From Streptomyces sp. STR69 (GTDB taxonomy: Bacteria > Actinomycetota > Actinomycetes > Streptomycetales > Streptomycetaceae), in the NCBI RefSeq assembly GCF_024519455.1, contig NZ_JALJRY010000007.1:1-64000 (forward strand): 64,000 bases of DNA, given 5' to 3'. The notes under the pieces are model-generated. The model did no database searches and was not told the origin of the DNA. It worked only from the letters and a program-made list of their open reading frames with translations. Position numbers and translations under genes: made by a program. This document shows, piece by piece, positions 8,220 through 17,122 of this stretch (position 1 is the stretch's first letter; the number at the start of each line of letters is the position of its first letter).

Positions 8220-9121
8220 CACAGAACCGAGCTCGTACTGTTTTCCTCCTCGCGCACACGGGTCGCCCCGCGGCGATCCGGAGTGCCGAACTGGTCGTCA
8301 AGGGGCTGCTCCAGTCCGGTATCGGAGTGCGCGTCCTGGAGTACGAGGCACGCGACCTGCCGCTGCCCGACGAGGTGGAGACAGTCACCGAGGCCACCCC
8401 GCAGTGCCTTGAGGGCTGCGAACTGCTCATCGTCCTCGGCGGCGACGGCACGCTGCTGCGCGGCGCGGAGTTCGCGCGGGCGTCCGGGGTGCCGATGCTC
8501 GGCGTCAACCTCGGCAGCGTGGGGTTCCTCGCGGAGGCCGAGCGGGACGATCTGGACAAGGTCGTGGACCGGGTGGTCACCCGGGCCTACGAGGTCGAGG
8601 AGCGGATGACCGTCGATGTCGTCGTGCACAAGAACGGCAACATCGTGCACACGGACTGGGCGCTGAACGAGGCGGCGGTGCAGAAGGCCGGCGCCGAGAA
8701 GTTGTTGGAAGTCGTGCTGGAGATCGACGGGCGCCCGGTGACGGGGTTCGGATGCGATGGGATCGTTTGTGCGACGCCCACCGGGTCGACCGCGTATGCC
8801 TTCTCCGCCGGTGGGCCTGTGGTGTGGCCCGAGGTGGAGGCGTTGCTGATGGTGCCGATCAGTGCGCATGCGCTGTTCGCGAAACCGTTGGTGACCTCGC
8901 CGGACTCTGTCCTTGCCGTTGAGGTGTTGCCGCACATCCCCCCGGGGGTGTTGTGGTGTGACGGGCGGCGGACTGTCGAGTTGCCTGCTGGGGCTCGGGT
9001 TGAGGTGCGTAGGGGGGCTGTGCCTGTGCGGCTGGCTCGGTTGCACCACGCGTCGTTCACGGATCGGCTTGTTGCGAAGTTCGCTCTGCCTGTTTCGGGG
9101 TGGCGGGGGGCTCCTCACTAG
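8216..9121 (+). CDS. nadK: NAD kinase
   Basis: Cytosolic ATP/polyphosphate-NAD kinase making NADP from NAD. The signature GGDGTLLR lies at about residues 75-82, followed by the NE motif in DWALNEAAV and the NAD-binding GSTAYAFSAGGPV segment. The length of 301 residues is usual. The start is a TTG at 8216 overlapping the tlyA stop as TTGA, which implies translational coupling; no later start would keep the first strand TVFLLAHTGR. The last 70 codons use more G/T-ending codons than the rest, a local shift without obvious meaning. Confidence 0.95.
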   Translation: MTQNRARTVFLLAHTGRPAAIRSAELVVKGLLQSGIGVRVLEYEARDLPLPDEVETVTEATPQCLEGCELLIVLGGDGTLLRGAEFARASGVPMLGVNLGSVGFLAEAERDDLDKVVDRVVTRAYEVEERMTVDVVVHKNGNIVHTDWALNEAAVQKAGAEKLLEVVLEIDGRPVTGFGCDGIVCATPTGSTAYAFSAGGPVVWPEVEALLMVPISAHALFAKPLVTSPDSVLAVEVLPHIPPGVLWCDGRRTVELPAGARVEVRRGAVPVRLARLHHASFTDRLVAKFALPVSGWRGAPH

Positions 9122-9236
9122 CTGCGGGCCGGTGGGGGTTGAGCGCGCAGTTCCTCGCGCCCCTGTGGGGCGCTTCCCTCGCGTGGGTGACAGGGTGCCT
9201 CGCGCTTCTCCCGCCCTACCTCGTAAGGTCTTCACC

Positions 9237-10967
9237 GTGCTGGAAGAGATGCGGATACGGTCGCTCGGAGTCATCGACGACGCTGTCGTCGAGTTGTCGC
9301 CGGGGTTCACCGCTGTCACGGGTGAGACGGGCGCGGGCAAGACCATGGTCGTCACCAGTCTCGGGTTGTTGCTCGGTGGGCGGGCGGACCCGGCGCTGGT
9401 GCGGATCGGGGCGAAGAACGCGGTCGTGGAGGGGCGGATCTCCGTCCCTCCGGGCGGCTCCGCCGTGCTGCGCGCCGAGGAGGCCGGGGCCGAGCTGGAG
9501 GACGGGACGCTGCTCATCAGCCGTACCGTTTCCGCCGAAGGGCGCTCCCGGGCGCACCTGGGCGGGCGGTCCGTGCCGGTGGGGGTGCTCGCGGAGTTGG
9601 CCGACGAGCTGGTCGCCGTGCACGGGCAGACCGATCAGCAGGGGCTGCTGAAGCAGTCCCGGCAGCGGCAGGCGCTCGACCGGTACGCCGGGGACGCCGT
9701 CACCGGGCCGCTGGCCAAGTACGCGGAGGCGTACCGGCGGCTGCGGGCCGTCGCCGTCGAGCTGGACGAGATCACCACGCGCGCGCGGGAGCGGGCCCAG
9801 GAAGCCGACATGCTGCGGTACGGGCTCGACGAGATCGCGGGCGTGGAGCCGCGTGCCGGGGAGGACGTGGAACTCGCCGCCGAGGCCGAGCGGCTCGGGC
9901 ATGCCGAGGCGCTGGCGTCCGCCGCGACGGTCGCCCACGCCGCGCTCGCCGGCAACCCCGAGGATCCCGAGGGCATCGACGCCGCGACCCTCGTAGCGGG
10001 TGCGCAGCGGGCCCTGGAGGCCGTGCGGTCGCACGACTCGGCGCTGGCCTCGCTCACCGACCGGATCAGTGAGATCGGCATCCTGCTGGGCGATGTGGCG
10101 GGGGAGCTGGCGGGCTACGCCGACGACCTGGACGCCGATCCGCTGCGGCTGGCCGCCGTGGAGGAGCGGCGGGCCGCCCTCAACGCGCTCACGCGGAAGT
10201 ACGGCCAGGACATCGCGGCCGTGCTCGCGTACGCCGAGCAGGGGGCCGCGCGGCTCACCGAACTCGACGGCGACGACGAGCGGATCGACGAGCTGACCGC
10301 CGAGCGGGACGCGCTGCGGGGTGAACTGGGCGGGCTGGCCCAGGCGTTGACCGACGCCCGGACGGAGGCCGCCGAGCGGTTCGCCGCGGCCGTCACCGCC
10401 GAACTCGCCTCCCTCGCGATGCCGCACGCGCGCGTGTCGTTCGAGATCCGGCAGACCGAGGACCCGGAGGGCGTGGAGGTCGGGGGGCGTTCGGTCTCCT
10501 ACGGGCCGTCGGGCGTCGACGAGGTCGAGCTGCTGCTCGCCCCGCATCCCGGTGCTCCGCCGCGGCCCATCGCCAAGGGCGCGTCCGGCGGTGAGCTGTC
10601 GCGCGTGATGCTGGCCGTCGAGGTCGTGTTCGCGGGGACCGATCCCGTGCCGACGTATCTCTTCGACGAGGTCGACGCCGGTGTCGGCGGCAAGGCGGCG
10701 GTCGAGATCGGGCGGCGGCTCGCGAAGCTCGCGAAGACCGCGCAGGTCGTGGTCGTGACGCATCTGCCCCAGGTGGCGGCCTTTGCCGACCGGCAGCTGC
10801 TGGTGGAGAAGACCAACGACGGGTCCGTCACGCGCTCCGGCGTGAAGGTCCTCGAAGGCGAGGAACGGGTACGGGAGTTGTCCCGGATGCTGGCAGGCCA
10901 GGAGGACTCGGAGACGGCCCGGGCCCACGCGGAGGAGCTGCTGGCGACGGCACGGGCGGACGGCTAG
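9237..10967 (+). CDS. recN: DNA repair protein RecN
   Basis: SMC-like ATPase in double-strand-break repair, 576 residues. Walker A GETGAGKT is at residues 29-36. The central region is rich in heptad-like Ala/Glu/Arg coiled coil (about 150-360). The C-terminal ATPase half carries the signature GGELSRVMLA, Walker B TYLFDEVDAGVGG and VVVVTHLPQVAAFAD. The GTG at 9237 gives VLEEMRIRSLGVIDD, the normal RecN N-terminus; further-upstream starts in the open frame only add Gly/Leu/Arg-rich translation of the intergenic region. An SOS box is not evident in the 115 bases upstream. Confidence 0.95.
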   Translation: MLEEMRIRSLGVIDDAVVELSPGFTAVTGETGAGKTMVVTSLGLLLGGRADPALVRIGAKNAVVEGRISVPPGGSAVLRAEEAGAELEDGTLLISRTVSAEGRSRAHLGGRSVPVGVLAELADELVAVHGQTDQQGLLKQSRQRQALDRYAGDAVTGPLAKYAEAYRRLRAVAVELDEITTRARERAQEADMLRYGLDEIAGVEPRAGEDVELAAEAERLGHAEALASAATVAHAALAGNPEDPEGIDAATLVAGAQRALEAVRSHDSALASLTDRISEIGILLGDVAGELAGYADDLDADPLRLAAVEERRAALNALTRKYGQDIAAVLAYAEQGAARLTELDGDDERIDELTAERDALRGELGGLAQALTDARTEAAERFAAAVTAELASLAMPHARVSFEIRQTEDPEGVEVGGRSVSYGPSGVDEVELLLAPHPGAPPRPIAKGASGGELSRVMLAVEVVFAGTDPVPTYLFDEVDAGVGGKAAVEIGRRLAKLAKTAQVVVVTHLPQVAAFADRQLLVEKTNDGSVTRSGVKVLEGEERVRELSRMLAGQEDSETARAHAEELLATARADG

Positions 10968-11194
10968 CGCGGGCTCGTCGTTCAGGAGGCGCGCACTCCT
11001 CACTCGTACGGGTGACATCCCCACCCGTGTTGCCCTCCCGTACGGCCTCCGGGCTTTTCCGCGTTGCCGGAACACCCGTACGTACTGGCATCCTTGAGTT
11101 GGAACGCGTAGGAAGCGTGCGGTACACCCCCACCGCACGATCCTTCTGTACTTTCTTCGTGACCGCCCGTCGCCGAACCAGGAGCCCCGGCCAC

Positions 11195-12334
11195 GTGACC
11201 CCCGTGAGCAGCCACTCACCGCACGGCCAGTCGCCGCTGCGCACCGTGCAGGTGCTCGGCGGGGGCAACGCCGCCAGCAGCGCGCATGTGCGCTCTCTGG
11301 CCTCCGGGCTTGTCGCTCGGGGCGTGCGGGTCACGGTGTGCGCCCCCGTCGAGGCCGATCACACCTACGACTTCACGGGCGCCGGCGCCGAACACGTGCA
11401 CGTGCCGCGCAGCAGCGATCCGTCCTCCGTGGCCGCGCTGCGGGCGGCCTGCGCGGACGCCGACCTGGTGCACGCGCACGGACTGCACGCCTCCTTCCGC
11501 GCCGTCCTCGCGCTCAGCGGCCGTCGTACGCCTCTCGTGGTCACCTGGCACGACCGCGCCCATGCCGAAGGGGCGCGCGCCCATCTGCTGCGGCTGCTGG
11601 AGCGGCGGGTCGTGAAGGCCGCCGTCGTGGTGCTGGGAGCCACGTCCGATCTCGTCGACAGGGCGCGCCGGACGGGAGCTCGTGACGCACGGCTCGCCGC
11701 CGTCGCGCTGCCGGGGCCGCGCCGGGCCGCCGTCGAGCACGGGGACCCCGACCGGCTGCGCCCCAAGCTCCGCGCCGAACTCGGCACCGCCGACCGCCCG
11801 TTGCTCGTCGCCGTCGGTTCGCTCGACCGGCAGCGCGGCTACGACACCCTCCTGGACGCCTCGCGCGGCTGGTGCCGTCTCGATCCGGCACCGCTGCTCG
11901 TGATCGCGGGGGAGGGGCCGCTGCGGGCCGAGTTGCAGCGGCGGATCGAGGACGAGGAACTGCCGGTCCGGCTCGTCGGGCGCCGCGACGACGTGGGTGA
12001 ACTGCTCGCCGCCGCCGACCTCGCGCTCCTGCCCAGCAGCTGGGAGTCCCGCTCGGTGATCGCGCAGGAGGCCCTCCACGCCCGCGTCCCGCTGATCGCG
12101 ACCGCCGTCGGCGGCATCCCCGAACTCGTCGGCGACGCCGCCGAACTCGTGCCCTACGGCGACGCCAAGGCCCTCTCCGACGCGGTCACCCGTCTGCTGC
12201 GCGACCCCGAACGCCGGGAACTGCTCCGGGAGAAGGGCGTCCGACAGGCGTCCACCTGGCCCACCGAGGACGAGACCGTCGCCCAAGTCCTCAGCGTCTA
12301 CGACGAGTTGACCCAGCCCCTGCCGCTGACCTGA
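11195..12334 (+). CDS. GT4-family glycosyltransferase
   Basis: Two-domain GT-B glycosyltransferase of 379 residues. The N-terminal domain begins TVQVLGGGNAASSAHVRSLA with the glycine-rich loop, then HAHGLHASFRAVL. The C-terminal domain holds LLVAVGSLDRQRGYDTLL, the sugar-nucleotide region LLPSSWESRSVIAQEALH and AVGGIPELVGDAAELVPYGD with the family E-x7-E pattern. It is probably a cytosolic or peripheral-membrane enzyme making a cell-surface glycoconjugate; donor and acceptor cannot be read from sequence. The start GTG at 11195 has GGAG at 11181-11184. The longer open frame back to 11012 has no ribosome-binding site and an unlikely Arg-rich N-terminus. Confidence 0.88.
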   Translation: MTPVSSHSPHGQSPLRTVQVLGGGNAASSAHVRSLASGLVARGVRVTVCAPVEADHTYDFTGAGAEHVHVPRSSDPSSVAALRAACADADLVHAHGLHASFRAVLALSGRRTPLVVTWHDRAHAEGARAHLLRLLERRVVKAAVVVLGATSDLVDRARRTGARDARLAAVALPGPRRAAVEHGDPDRLRPKLRAELGTADRPLLVAVGSLDRQRGYDTLLDASRGWCRLDPAPLLVIAGEGPLRAELQRRIEDEELPVRLVGRRDDVGELLAAADLALLPSSWESRSVIAQEALHARVPLIATAVGGIPELVGDAAELVPYGDAKALSDAVTRLLRDPERRELLREKGVRQASTWPTEDETVAQVLSVYDELTQPLPLT

Positions 12335-12357
12335 GACGGGCGTACGGGCCCGGCGGA

Positions 12358-13038
12358 TCAGTCCTTCGACAGCAGCCAGCCGATGCGGAGTTCTTCCGCA
12401 CCCGGACGGAAGGTGCGCAGCAACTCGGCGCGCTCCGGGTCGTTCTCGGGGAGGTTTTCGGCGAGGAGGGCCTGCGAGGCGACGGTCTGGGGCCGGGCGC
12501 CGAGCGCGGCGCGCAGGTGGAGTGAGCGGCGCAGCATCGCGATCCGCTCGGCGGGCTCCTTGTGCGGTGCGAGATGGCGGATGATGTAGGACTCGAAGTA
12601 GCCGTCGCCGGACTCCGTCGCGACCTTGAGTGCCGTCTCGTAGCGCGGGACGGCGCCGGCCGGGTCCTCGTCGATGTTGTCCAGCAGGACGGCCCAGTGG
12701 TACTCGGCCCAGGCGCGCTGCTTCTCGTCGCCGCTCTCGGCCGCCGCGCGGTAGCCGGCCTCGGCCGTGGCGCGGTCGTCCGCGCGGGGGTCGTGCCGGA
12801 ACAGCAGGCGGCTGTAGGCCAGTCGGCCCGTGAGCAGGTGCCGGGTCGGCGACGCGGGATCGAGCGCCTCGACCGCTTTCTCGGCCTCCTCGTGACCCTC
12901 GATGCGGAAGAACCAGCGGTCTACGGCGATCTCCGCGCGCAGTTCGGGTTCGGCGTCCGGGCCCAGGACGGCGAGCGCGGCGTCCCATTCCCCGAGCAGA
13001 AACAGGCGGCGGGCCGTGTAGGTGTCATCGGGTAGCAT
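12358..13038 (-). CDS. TPR-like helical repeat protein
   Basis: A 226-residue all-helical protein with repeated motifs like RRLFLLGEWDAALAVLG, ATAEAGYRAAAESGDEKQRAWAEYHWAVLL and AVPRYETALKVATESGDGYFESYIIRHLA, spaced as in TPR or SEL1 repeats. No catalytic motif is seen, so a protein-protein interaction role is likely. Its ATG at 13038 faces the CGNR protein gene across a short spacer with a symmetric element, so the two may be co-regulated and may interact. It converges on the glycosyltransferase gene with 23 bases between stops. Confidence 0.75.
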   Translation of the reverse strand: MLPDDTYTARRLFLLGEWDAALAVLGPDAEPELRAEIAVDRWFFRIEGHEEAEKAVEALDPASPTRHLLTGRLAYSRLLFRHDPRADDRATAEAGYRAAAESGDEKQRAWAEYHWAVLLDNIDEDPAGAVPRYETALKVATESGDGYFESYIIRHLAPHKEPAERIAMLRRSLHLRAALGARPQTVASQALLAENLPENDPERAELLRTFRPGAEELRIGWLLSKD

Positions 13039-13040
13039 GA

Positions 13041-13070
13041 CGCCTACATTAGGAAGCGGCGATGTAGGCG
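13041..13070. promoter_or_regulatory. 9-bp inverted repeat between divergent genes (putative operator)
   Basis: CGCCTACAT (13041-13049) and its exact complement ATGTAGGCG (13062-13070) are separated by 12 bases, so half-sites are 21 bp or two helical turns apart. A further CTACATT-GG half-site lies at about 13090-13098. The element fills the gap between the divergent TPR and CGNR genes and is a good candidate for autoregulation. Confidence 0.55.
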
Positions 13071-13075
13071 GTCAA

Positions 13076-13588
13076 GTGCTTTACGGTGACTACATTGGGA
13101 ATGTGACGCGGCTGGCCGTCGAGCTGGCCAATACCGGGACCCTCGACGAGCACGGCGAACTGGTCGCCGCGTTCTTCACGGAACACGGGGTCACTTCGCC
13201 GCCGGGCGGCGACTACGGCGAGCTGCCGGACCTCGTGCGCACCGCCCTGGCGCAGTCGGTCGACGGTGCCGCTCCCGGGGCCGTGCAGCGCCTGCTGCGC
13301 GACTATCCGCCCGAGATGCACCTGTCCGACCACGACGGCGGCTGGCACATCCACTTCAGCCGCAACGGCACTCCGGCCGAGCGCTGGGCCGGTCAGCTGA
13401 TCGCGGCCCAGCTCGCCCTGGTCGCGGCCGGGGATCCGGCGGTGACGCTGGGGCGCTGCGCCGCGGCCGGATGCGGAAACTACTTCGTGGACCAGTCACG
13501 GAACCGGACACGCCGGTTCTGCTCCAACGCGTGCGCGAGTCGGACGACGGTCGCGGCCCATCGGGCCCGGGCGGCGAAGAACTCGTAG
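13076..13588 (+). CDS. CGNR zinc-finger / ABATE-domain protein
   Basis: A protein of 170 residues from this start. The N-terminal part has the ABATE-like feature LAVELANT near residues 13-20. The C-terminal part is a CGNR-type zinc finger with Cys128, Cys133, Cys149 and Cys153 in GRCAAAGCGNYF and RRFCSNACASR. Family members are proposed stress-linked transcription regulators. The chosen GTG leaves the inverted repeat at 13041-13070 upstream. In-frame starts at ATG 13037 or GTG 13022 would overlap the divergent TPR gene's start and place the repeat inside the coding region, which seems less likely. The stop is 13 bases from the end of the convergent PucR gene. Confidence 0.75.
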   Translation: MLYGDYIGNVTRLAVELANTGTLDEHGELVAAFFTEHGVTSPPGGDYGELPDLVRTALAQSVDGAAPGAVQRLLRDYPPEMHLSDHDGGWHIHFSRNGTPAERWAGQLIAAQLALVAAGDPAVTLGRCAAAGCGNYFVDQSRNRTRRFCSNACASRTTVAAHRARAAKNS

Positions 13589-13600
13589 CGGCCCACGGAC

Positions 13601-15247
13601 TCAGGGCACGAGCCTGCGCGCCCGCAGCGCGAGGCTCAACGCCAGCACCGTCTGCGGGTCTTCGAGGTCCGTGCCCAGCAACTCCCCGATGCGGGCGAGC
13701 CTGTTGTAGAGGGTCTGCCGGTTGAGATGCAGCTCGCGGGCCGTCTCCGCCTTGCGGCCCGCGTGCGCCAAGTACGTTTCCAGCGTGGGCAGTAGGGGTG
13801 GTTTCGAGCGGTTGTCGTGGTCGCGGAGCGGTCCGATCGCCCGGTCGACGAAGGCCGCCAGGTCCGGGTGGTCGCGCAGTCGCCACAGCAGCAGCTCGAT
13901 GTCCAGGCGCCGGGCGTCGTACCAGGGGCGGTCGGACAGGCCCTGGGCCGCCGTCGCCGTCTCGGCCGCGTGCCGCAGACCTGCCGAAGCGGCAGCCCAG
14001 CCGCCGGCCACGCCGACGACCACGATCGGCGGCTGCGCGCCCGGGCGTTGCATGCCGGCCCGCTCAACTCCCGCGCGCAGCGCCGCCGCGACCCGGTCCG
14101 CGACCGCCGACCGCTCCGACTCCGAGCGCAGGCCGAGGAGAAGGGGCACCCGGCCCTCCACCGGTCGTACGCCCAGCAGAACCGGGACCCCCACCGAGGC
14201 CAGCTCCTCGGCGACCGCGCGGGCCAGCACCGCCCAGCCGCCGCCGGGTGCGGTCAGCGCGTCGCCCAGCCGCATCACCACCGGCAGCAGTGGGCTGGTG
14301 CCGGGCTTGAAGCCCAGCACGCGGGCCTGCGCCGGGGCGTCATCGGCGGCGATCCGGCCCTCGGCGAGGTCGGTGAGGAAGTCGCCGCGTCCGCGGGCCG
14401 CCAGCTCCTCCTCCTGGCGGGCCTGCATCAGCACCACGGCGAGGATGCCCGCGGCCCGTTCGGCGGCGATGCGGTGCACGGGAGCGAGCGGCGCCCGTAC
14501 CGGAAGCAGCACGATCCGCGCCCGTATCGAGCCGGTACCGGGACCGCCGCCGGGCACGTCCACCAGCACCGAACCGGCGGACGGCGAGGCGTCCTTGTGC
14601 TGGCCGCGCAGCCCCTCCCACACCTGGAGCGGATCGGCGCCCTCGGGCCCGGACCCCGCGGCGTACAGGAGTTGACCGTCCGGGGTCTCCAGGAACACCG
14701 GGTTGCCGCTGAAGTCGGCCAGGATGCCCAGGACTTGGGGGATTCCACCGCCGCCCAGAAGGGCCTCGGTGCAACGGCGGTGGACCTCCTCGGCCTGCTG
14801 GAGCAGCGCGTAGTGGCCGTTGACGATCTCGGTGTGGATCTCCTCGGTGACCGCGACGAACGGCACCTCGCGGTGCAGCTGGACCAGCGGGAGACCGGTC
14901 GCCCGGGCCGTCTCGACGAGGGTGGCGGGCAGCCGGGTGAAACGCGGGCCGAGCTCGACGACCAGGGCCGCGATGCCCCGCTCGGCCAGCGTACGGACGA
15001 AGGCGCGCTGTTCCGCCGGGCGCGTACCGAGGCCGTAGCCCGTGGTCAGGAGCAGTTCGCCGCCCTTGAGGAGGGAGGCGATGTTCGGGACCTCGCCCGC
15101 GTGCACCCACCGCACGGTCCGCTGCAGCCGGTCGGCGCCCGCCAGGATCTCCGGCAGACCGCTGCGCAGCCCGGGCAGCTCCAGCGCCCGCTGAACGGTG
15201 ATCCCGGCGCCCTGACTGTCGAATGTGCTGTCCGTACGGCTGTCCAT
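13601..15247 (-). CDS. PucR family transcriptional regulator
   Basis: Regulator of 548 residues with the PucR architecture. The N-terminal PucR domain (about 15-135) holds LLTTGYGL, followed by a GAF-like/central sensory region, then a C-terminal PucR HTH_30 domain (about 470-545) with TLETYLAHAGRKAETARELH and LNRQTLYNRLARIGELLGTD. Such proteins usually activate purine, amine or amino-acid catabolism genes. It lies 43 bases downstream of an FAD oxidoreductase gene on the same strand, so that enzyme is the most likely partner or target, though the effector is unknown. Confidence 0.88.
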   Translation of the reverse strand: MDSRTDSTFDSQGAGITVQRALELPGLRSGLPEILAGADRLQRTVRWVHAGEVPNIASLLKGGELLLTTGYGLGTRPAEQRAFVRTLAERGIAALVVELGPRFTRLPATLVETARATGLPLVQLHREVPFVAVTEEIHTEIVNGHYALLQQAEEVHRRCTEALLGGGGIPQVLGILADFSGNPVFLETPDGQLLYAAGSGPEGADPLQVWEGLRGQHKDASPSAGSVLVDVPGGGPGTGSIRARIVLLPVRAPLAPVHRIAAERAAGILAVVLMQARQEEELAARGRGDFLTDLAEGRIAADDAPAQARVLGFKPGTSPLLPVVMRLGDALTAPGGGWAVLARAVAEELASVGVPVLLGVRPVEGRVPLLLGLRSESERSAVADRVAAALRAGVERAGMQRPGAQPPIVVVGVAGGWAAASAGLRHAAETATAAQGLSDRPWYDARRLDIELLLWRLRDHPDLAAFVDRAIGPLRDHDNRSKPPLLPTLETYLAHAGRKAETARELHLNRQTLYNRLARIGELLGTDLEDPQTVLALSLALRARRLVP

Positions 15248-15290
15248 GAGGCGGACGCTACCTGCGCGGATGACCTCTGCACATCTCGGC

Positions 15291-16673
15291 CTAGGCCGGC
15301 GCGATGTTGTGGTTGAAGCGGAAAACGTTGTCGGGGTCGTACTCCCGCTTCACCGCCGCGAGCCGTCGGGTGTTCTCGGCGCCCAGGCCCGCCGTCACGC
15401 GGTCCGTGCCCTCGTCGCCGACGAAGTTGAGGTAGACCGCTCCGGTGCTCCAGGGCTGGGCCCGAGTGCGGACGTCCTTGACCCAGGCGATGCAGCGTTC
15501 GTCGTCGGCCGGGTCCTCCCAGATGCCGAAGGGGTGCACGGCCCAGGGCGCGTCGCGGTACGGCACCGGGAACTCAGTGGGTCCGGAGGCGATGGCGCCG
15601 CCCAGCGGGAACAGGACGTGCTGGGTGCCGGTGGGGACCGGCATGCTCTCGCCGAGCGCGCAGAAGACGTCCGTGAACTCGTCGGGCGCGCCGGTCAGAT
15701 ACGCGGCCGACCAGTAGTTCCGCAGGCCCGGCGGGTCGTCGAGCATCATCTGGAACTGGGTGTAGGGCAGCGCGGTGACGATCTCGACCTCGTGCGGCAG
15801 CGCCAGCAGCGGCTGGGCCAGCTTGCGCAGGTCCTCCTCGGCCCCGGCGTAGGTGATCAGCGCACCGCACAGCCGCGTGCCGACCAGGTGCTCGGGCACG
15901 AACTCCTCGGGCGGGCCGGTGAGGTAGATGACTCCGCCGCTCGCCTCCTGCGGGCCGGTCTCGATGATCTCGCGGTAGGTGCGGACCACGTCCGGGCCGT
16001 GCTCGGGGTCGTACATCATCAAGGCGACGGAGAACTCGGGCAGTTCGTGCAGTCTCAGGGTGAGCGCGGTGGCGATGCCGAAGTTTCCGCCGCCGCCGTG
16101 CAGGGCCCAGAACAGTTCCGGGTTCTCCTCGGCGCTCGCGTGCACCACCCGTGCGTCGGCGGTCACCAGGTCGACGCCGAGCAGGTTGTCGACGGAGAGG
16201 CCGAAGGCGCGGTCCAGCCAGCCGGAGCCGCCGCCCAAGACGAAGCCGCCGACCCCGGTCGTGGAGACCCGTCCGCCGGTCGTGGCGAGACCATGTTCCT
16301 GGGTCGCGCCGTCCAGTTCGCTCATGGTGGCCCCGCCGGCGATCCGTACCGCCCGGGCCGCCGGATGCACGGTCACCTCGCGCATATGGCGCAGGTCCAC
16401 GACGAGCGCCCCGTCGCCCAGCGCCATGCCGGCGACACTGTGCCCGCCGCCGCGTACCGCGATCGGCAGATCCAGCTCGCGTCCGAACCGCACGGCCCGT
16501 ACGACATCGGCCTCGTTCACGCACTGGGCGATCACGGCCGGACGCCGGTCGATCATCGCGTTGAAGACGACACGGGCGTCGTCGTAACCCTGATCCCCCG
16601 GGGCGAACACGTCGCCGACCAGATCCTCGCGCAACGCGACAAGGGCCGCGCCCGCCGTCGAGAGGGAAGCCAT
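15291..16673 (-). CDS. FAD-linked (BBE-type) oxidoreductase
   Basis: Protein of 460 residues in the PCMH/berberine-bridge-enzyme class. The FAD-binding segment has AVRGGGHSVAGMA (about 73-84), where the His is the usual 8-alpha-histidyl FAD attachment site, and VGGFVLGGGSGWL. The second, cysteinyl attachment position is Gly here, so flavin is probably singly linked. The C-terminal BBE motif AAVKREYDPDNVFRFNHNI is present. The family oxidises sugars, alcohols or secondary-metabolite intermediates; the substrate is not predictable. No signal peptide is seen, so it is probably cytosolic. A strong hairpin separates it from the DUF6243 gene upstream, and it likely shares a transcript with the PucR gene. 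Confidence 0.88.
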   Translation of the reverse strand: MASLSTAGAALVALREDLVGDVFAPGDQGYDDARVVFNAMIDRRPAVIAQCVNEADVVRAVRFGRELDLPIAVRGGGHSVAGMALGDGALVVDLRHMREVTVHPAARAVRIAGGATMSELDGATQEHGLATTGGRVSTTGVGGFVLGGGSGWLDRAFGLSVDNLLGVDLVTADARVVHASAEENPELFWALHGGGGNFGIATALTLRLHELPEFSVALMMYDPEHGPDVVRTYREIIETGPQEASGGVIYLTGPPEEFVPEHLVGTRLCGALITYAGAEEDLRKLAQPLLALPHEVEIVTALPYTQFQMMLDDPPGLRNYWSAAYLTGAPDEFTDVFCALGESMPVPTGTQHVLFPLGGAIASGPTEFPVPYRDAPWAVHPFGIWEDPADDERCIAWVKDVRTRAQPWSTGAVYLNFVGDEGTDRVTAGLGAENTRRLAAVKREYDPDNVFRFNHNIAPA

Positions 16674-16798
16674 GGCCGCCCCCCTTTCAGAAAAGGGGCT
16701 TTTGTCCGCTTCCAGCCTAGGCGCGTGTGGTGCGGCGGTCGCGTCGGGCCGTCGTACGTCACCGGACCGTAAGGGTCGTCCGCCGTACGCCCCCTACG

Positions 16799-16841
16799 GC
16801 AGCAGGGCCCGGACCATGGGTCGCGGTCCGGGCCCTGCTGC
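16799..16841 (-). terminator. Hairpin terminator after the DUF6243 gene
   Basis: A perfect 17-bp stem (16799-16815 with 16825-16841) and 9-base loop begin 10 bases after the stop of the minus-strand DUF6243 gene. There is no U-tract, which is common in high-GC actinobacteria. It insulates the downstream oxidoreductase operon. Confidence 0.85.
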
Positions 16842-16850
16842 GGTGGTGTG

Positions 16851-17066
16851 TCAGCTCTTCGCGGTGTCGTCGCCCGCCTGCTCGGTGGCCTCGGCCGCGG
16901 CTGCCTTCTCGCGCATCTTGCGCACGAGTTCCGCCTTCTGGTCGGCCGCGCCCTGGCGGTCGAGGTTGCGGTGCGGACCGTGGTTCTGCCGTTCGGCGCG
17001 GGACTGCTTCTTGCGCTTGCCGCCGCCCTGGCCCACGGGGTTGTTGATGTTCTTGCTGACGGTCAT
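16851..17066 (-). CDS. DUF6243 family small basic protein
   Basis: A 71-residue protein, strongly basic in its first half (GGGKRKKQSRAERQNHGPHRN) and helical and charged in the second (ADQKAELVRKMREKAAAAEA). It resembles the Streptomyces DUF6243 family, which has no known function. The basic Arg/Lys region would suit RNA or ribosome contact, as inference. The ATG start has GGGAG in the 12 bases upstream. It is probably a single-gene transcript between the GH15 gene and the terminator at 16799-16841. Confidence 0.82.
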   Translation of the reverse strand: MTVSKNINNPVGQGGGKRKKQSRAERQNHGPHRNLDRQGAADQKAELVRKMREKAAAAEATEQAGDDTAKS

Positions 17067-17122
17067 GATTCTCCCGGTAGTGATGTCAAGTGGTCCGCGG
17101 ATTCATCACCCCGGCGCCGGTG

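Noticed and set aside
9216..11219. Very long open frame antisense to recN
   Set aside because: It mirrors recN on the other strand, is Arg/Gly/Pro-rich and has no motif; high GC makes such frames common.
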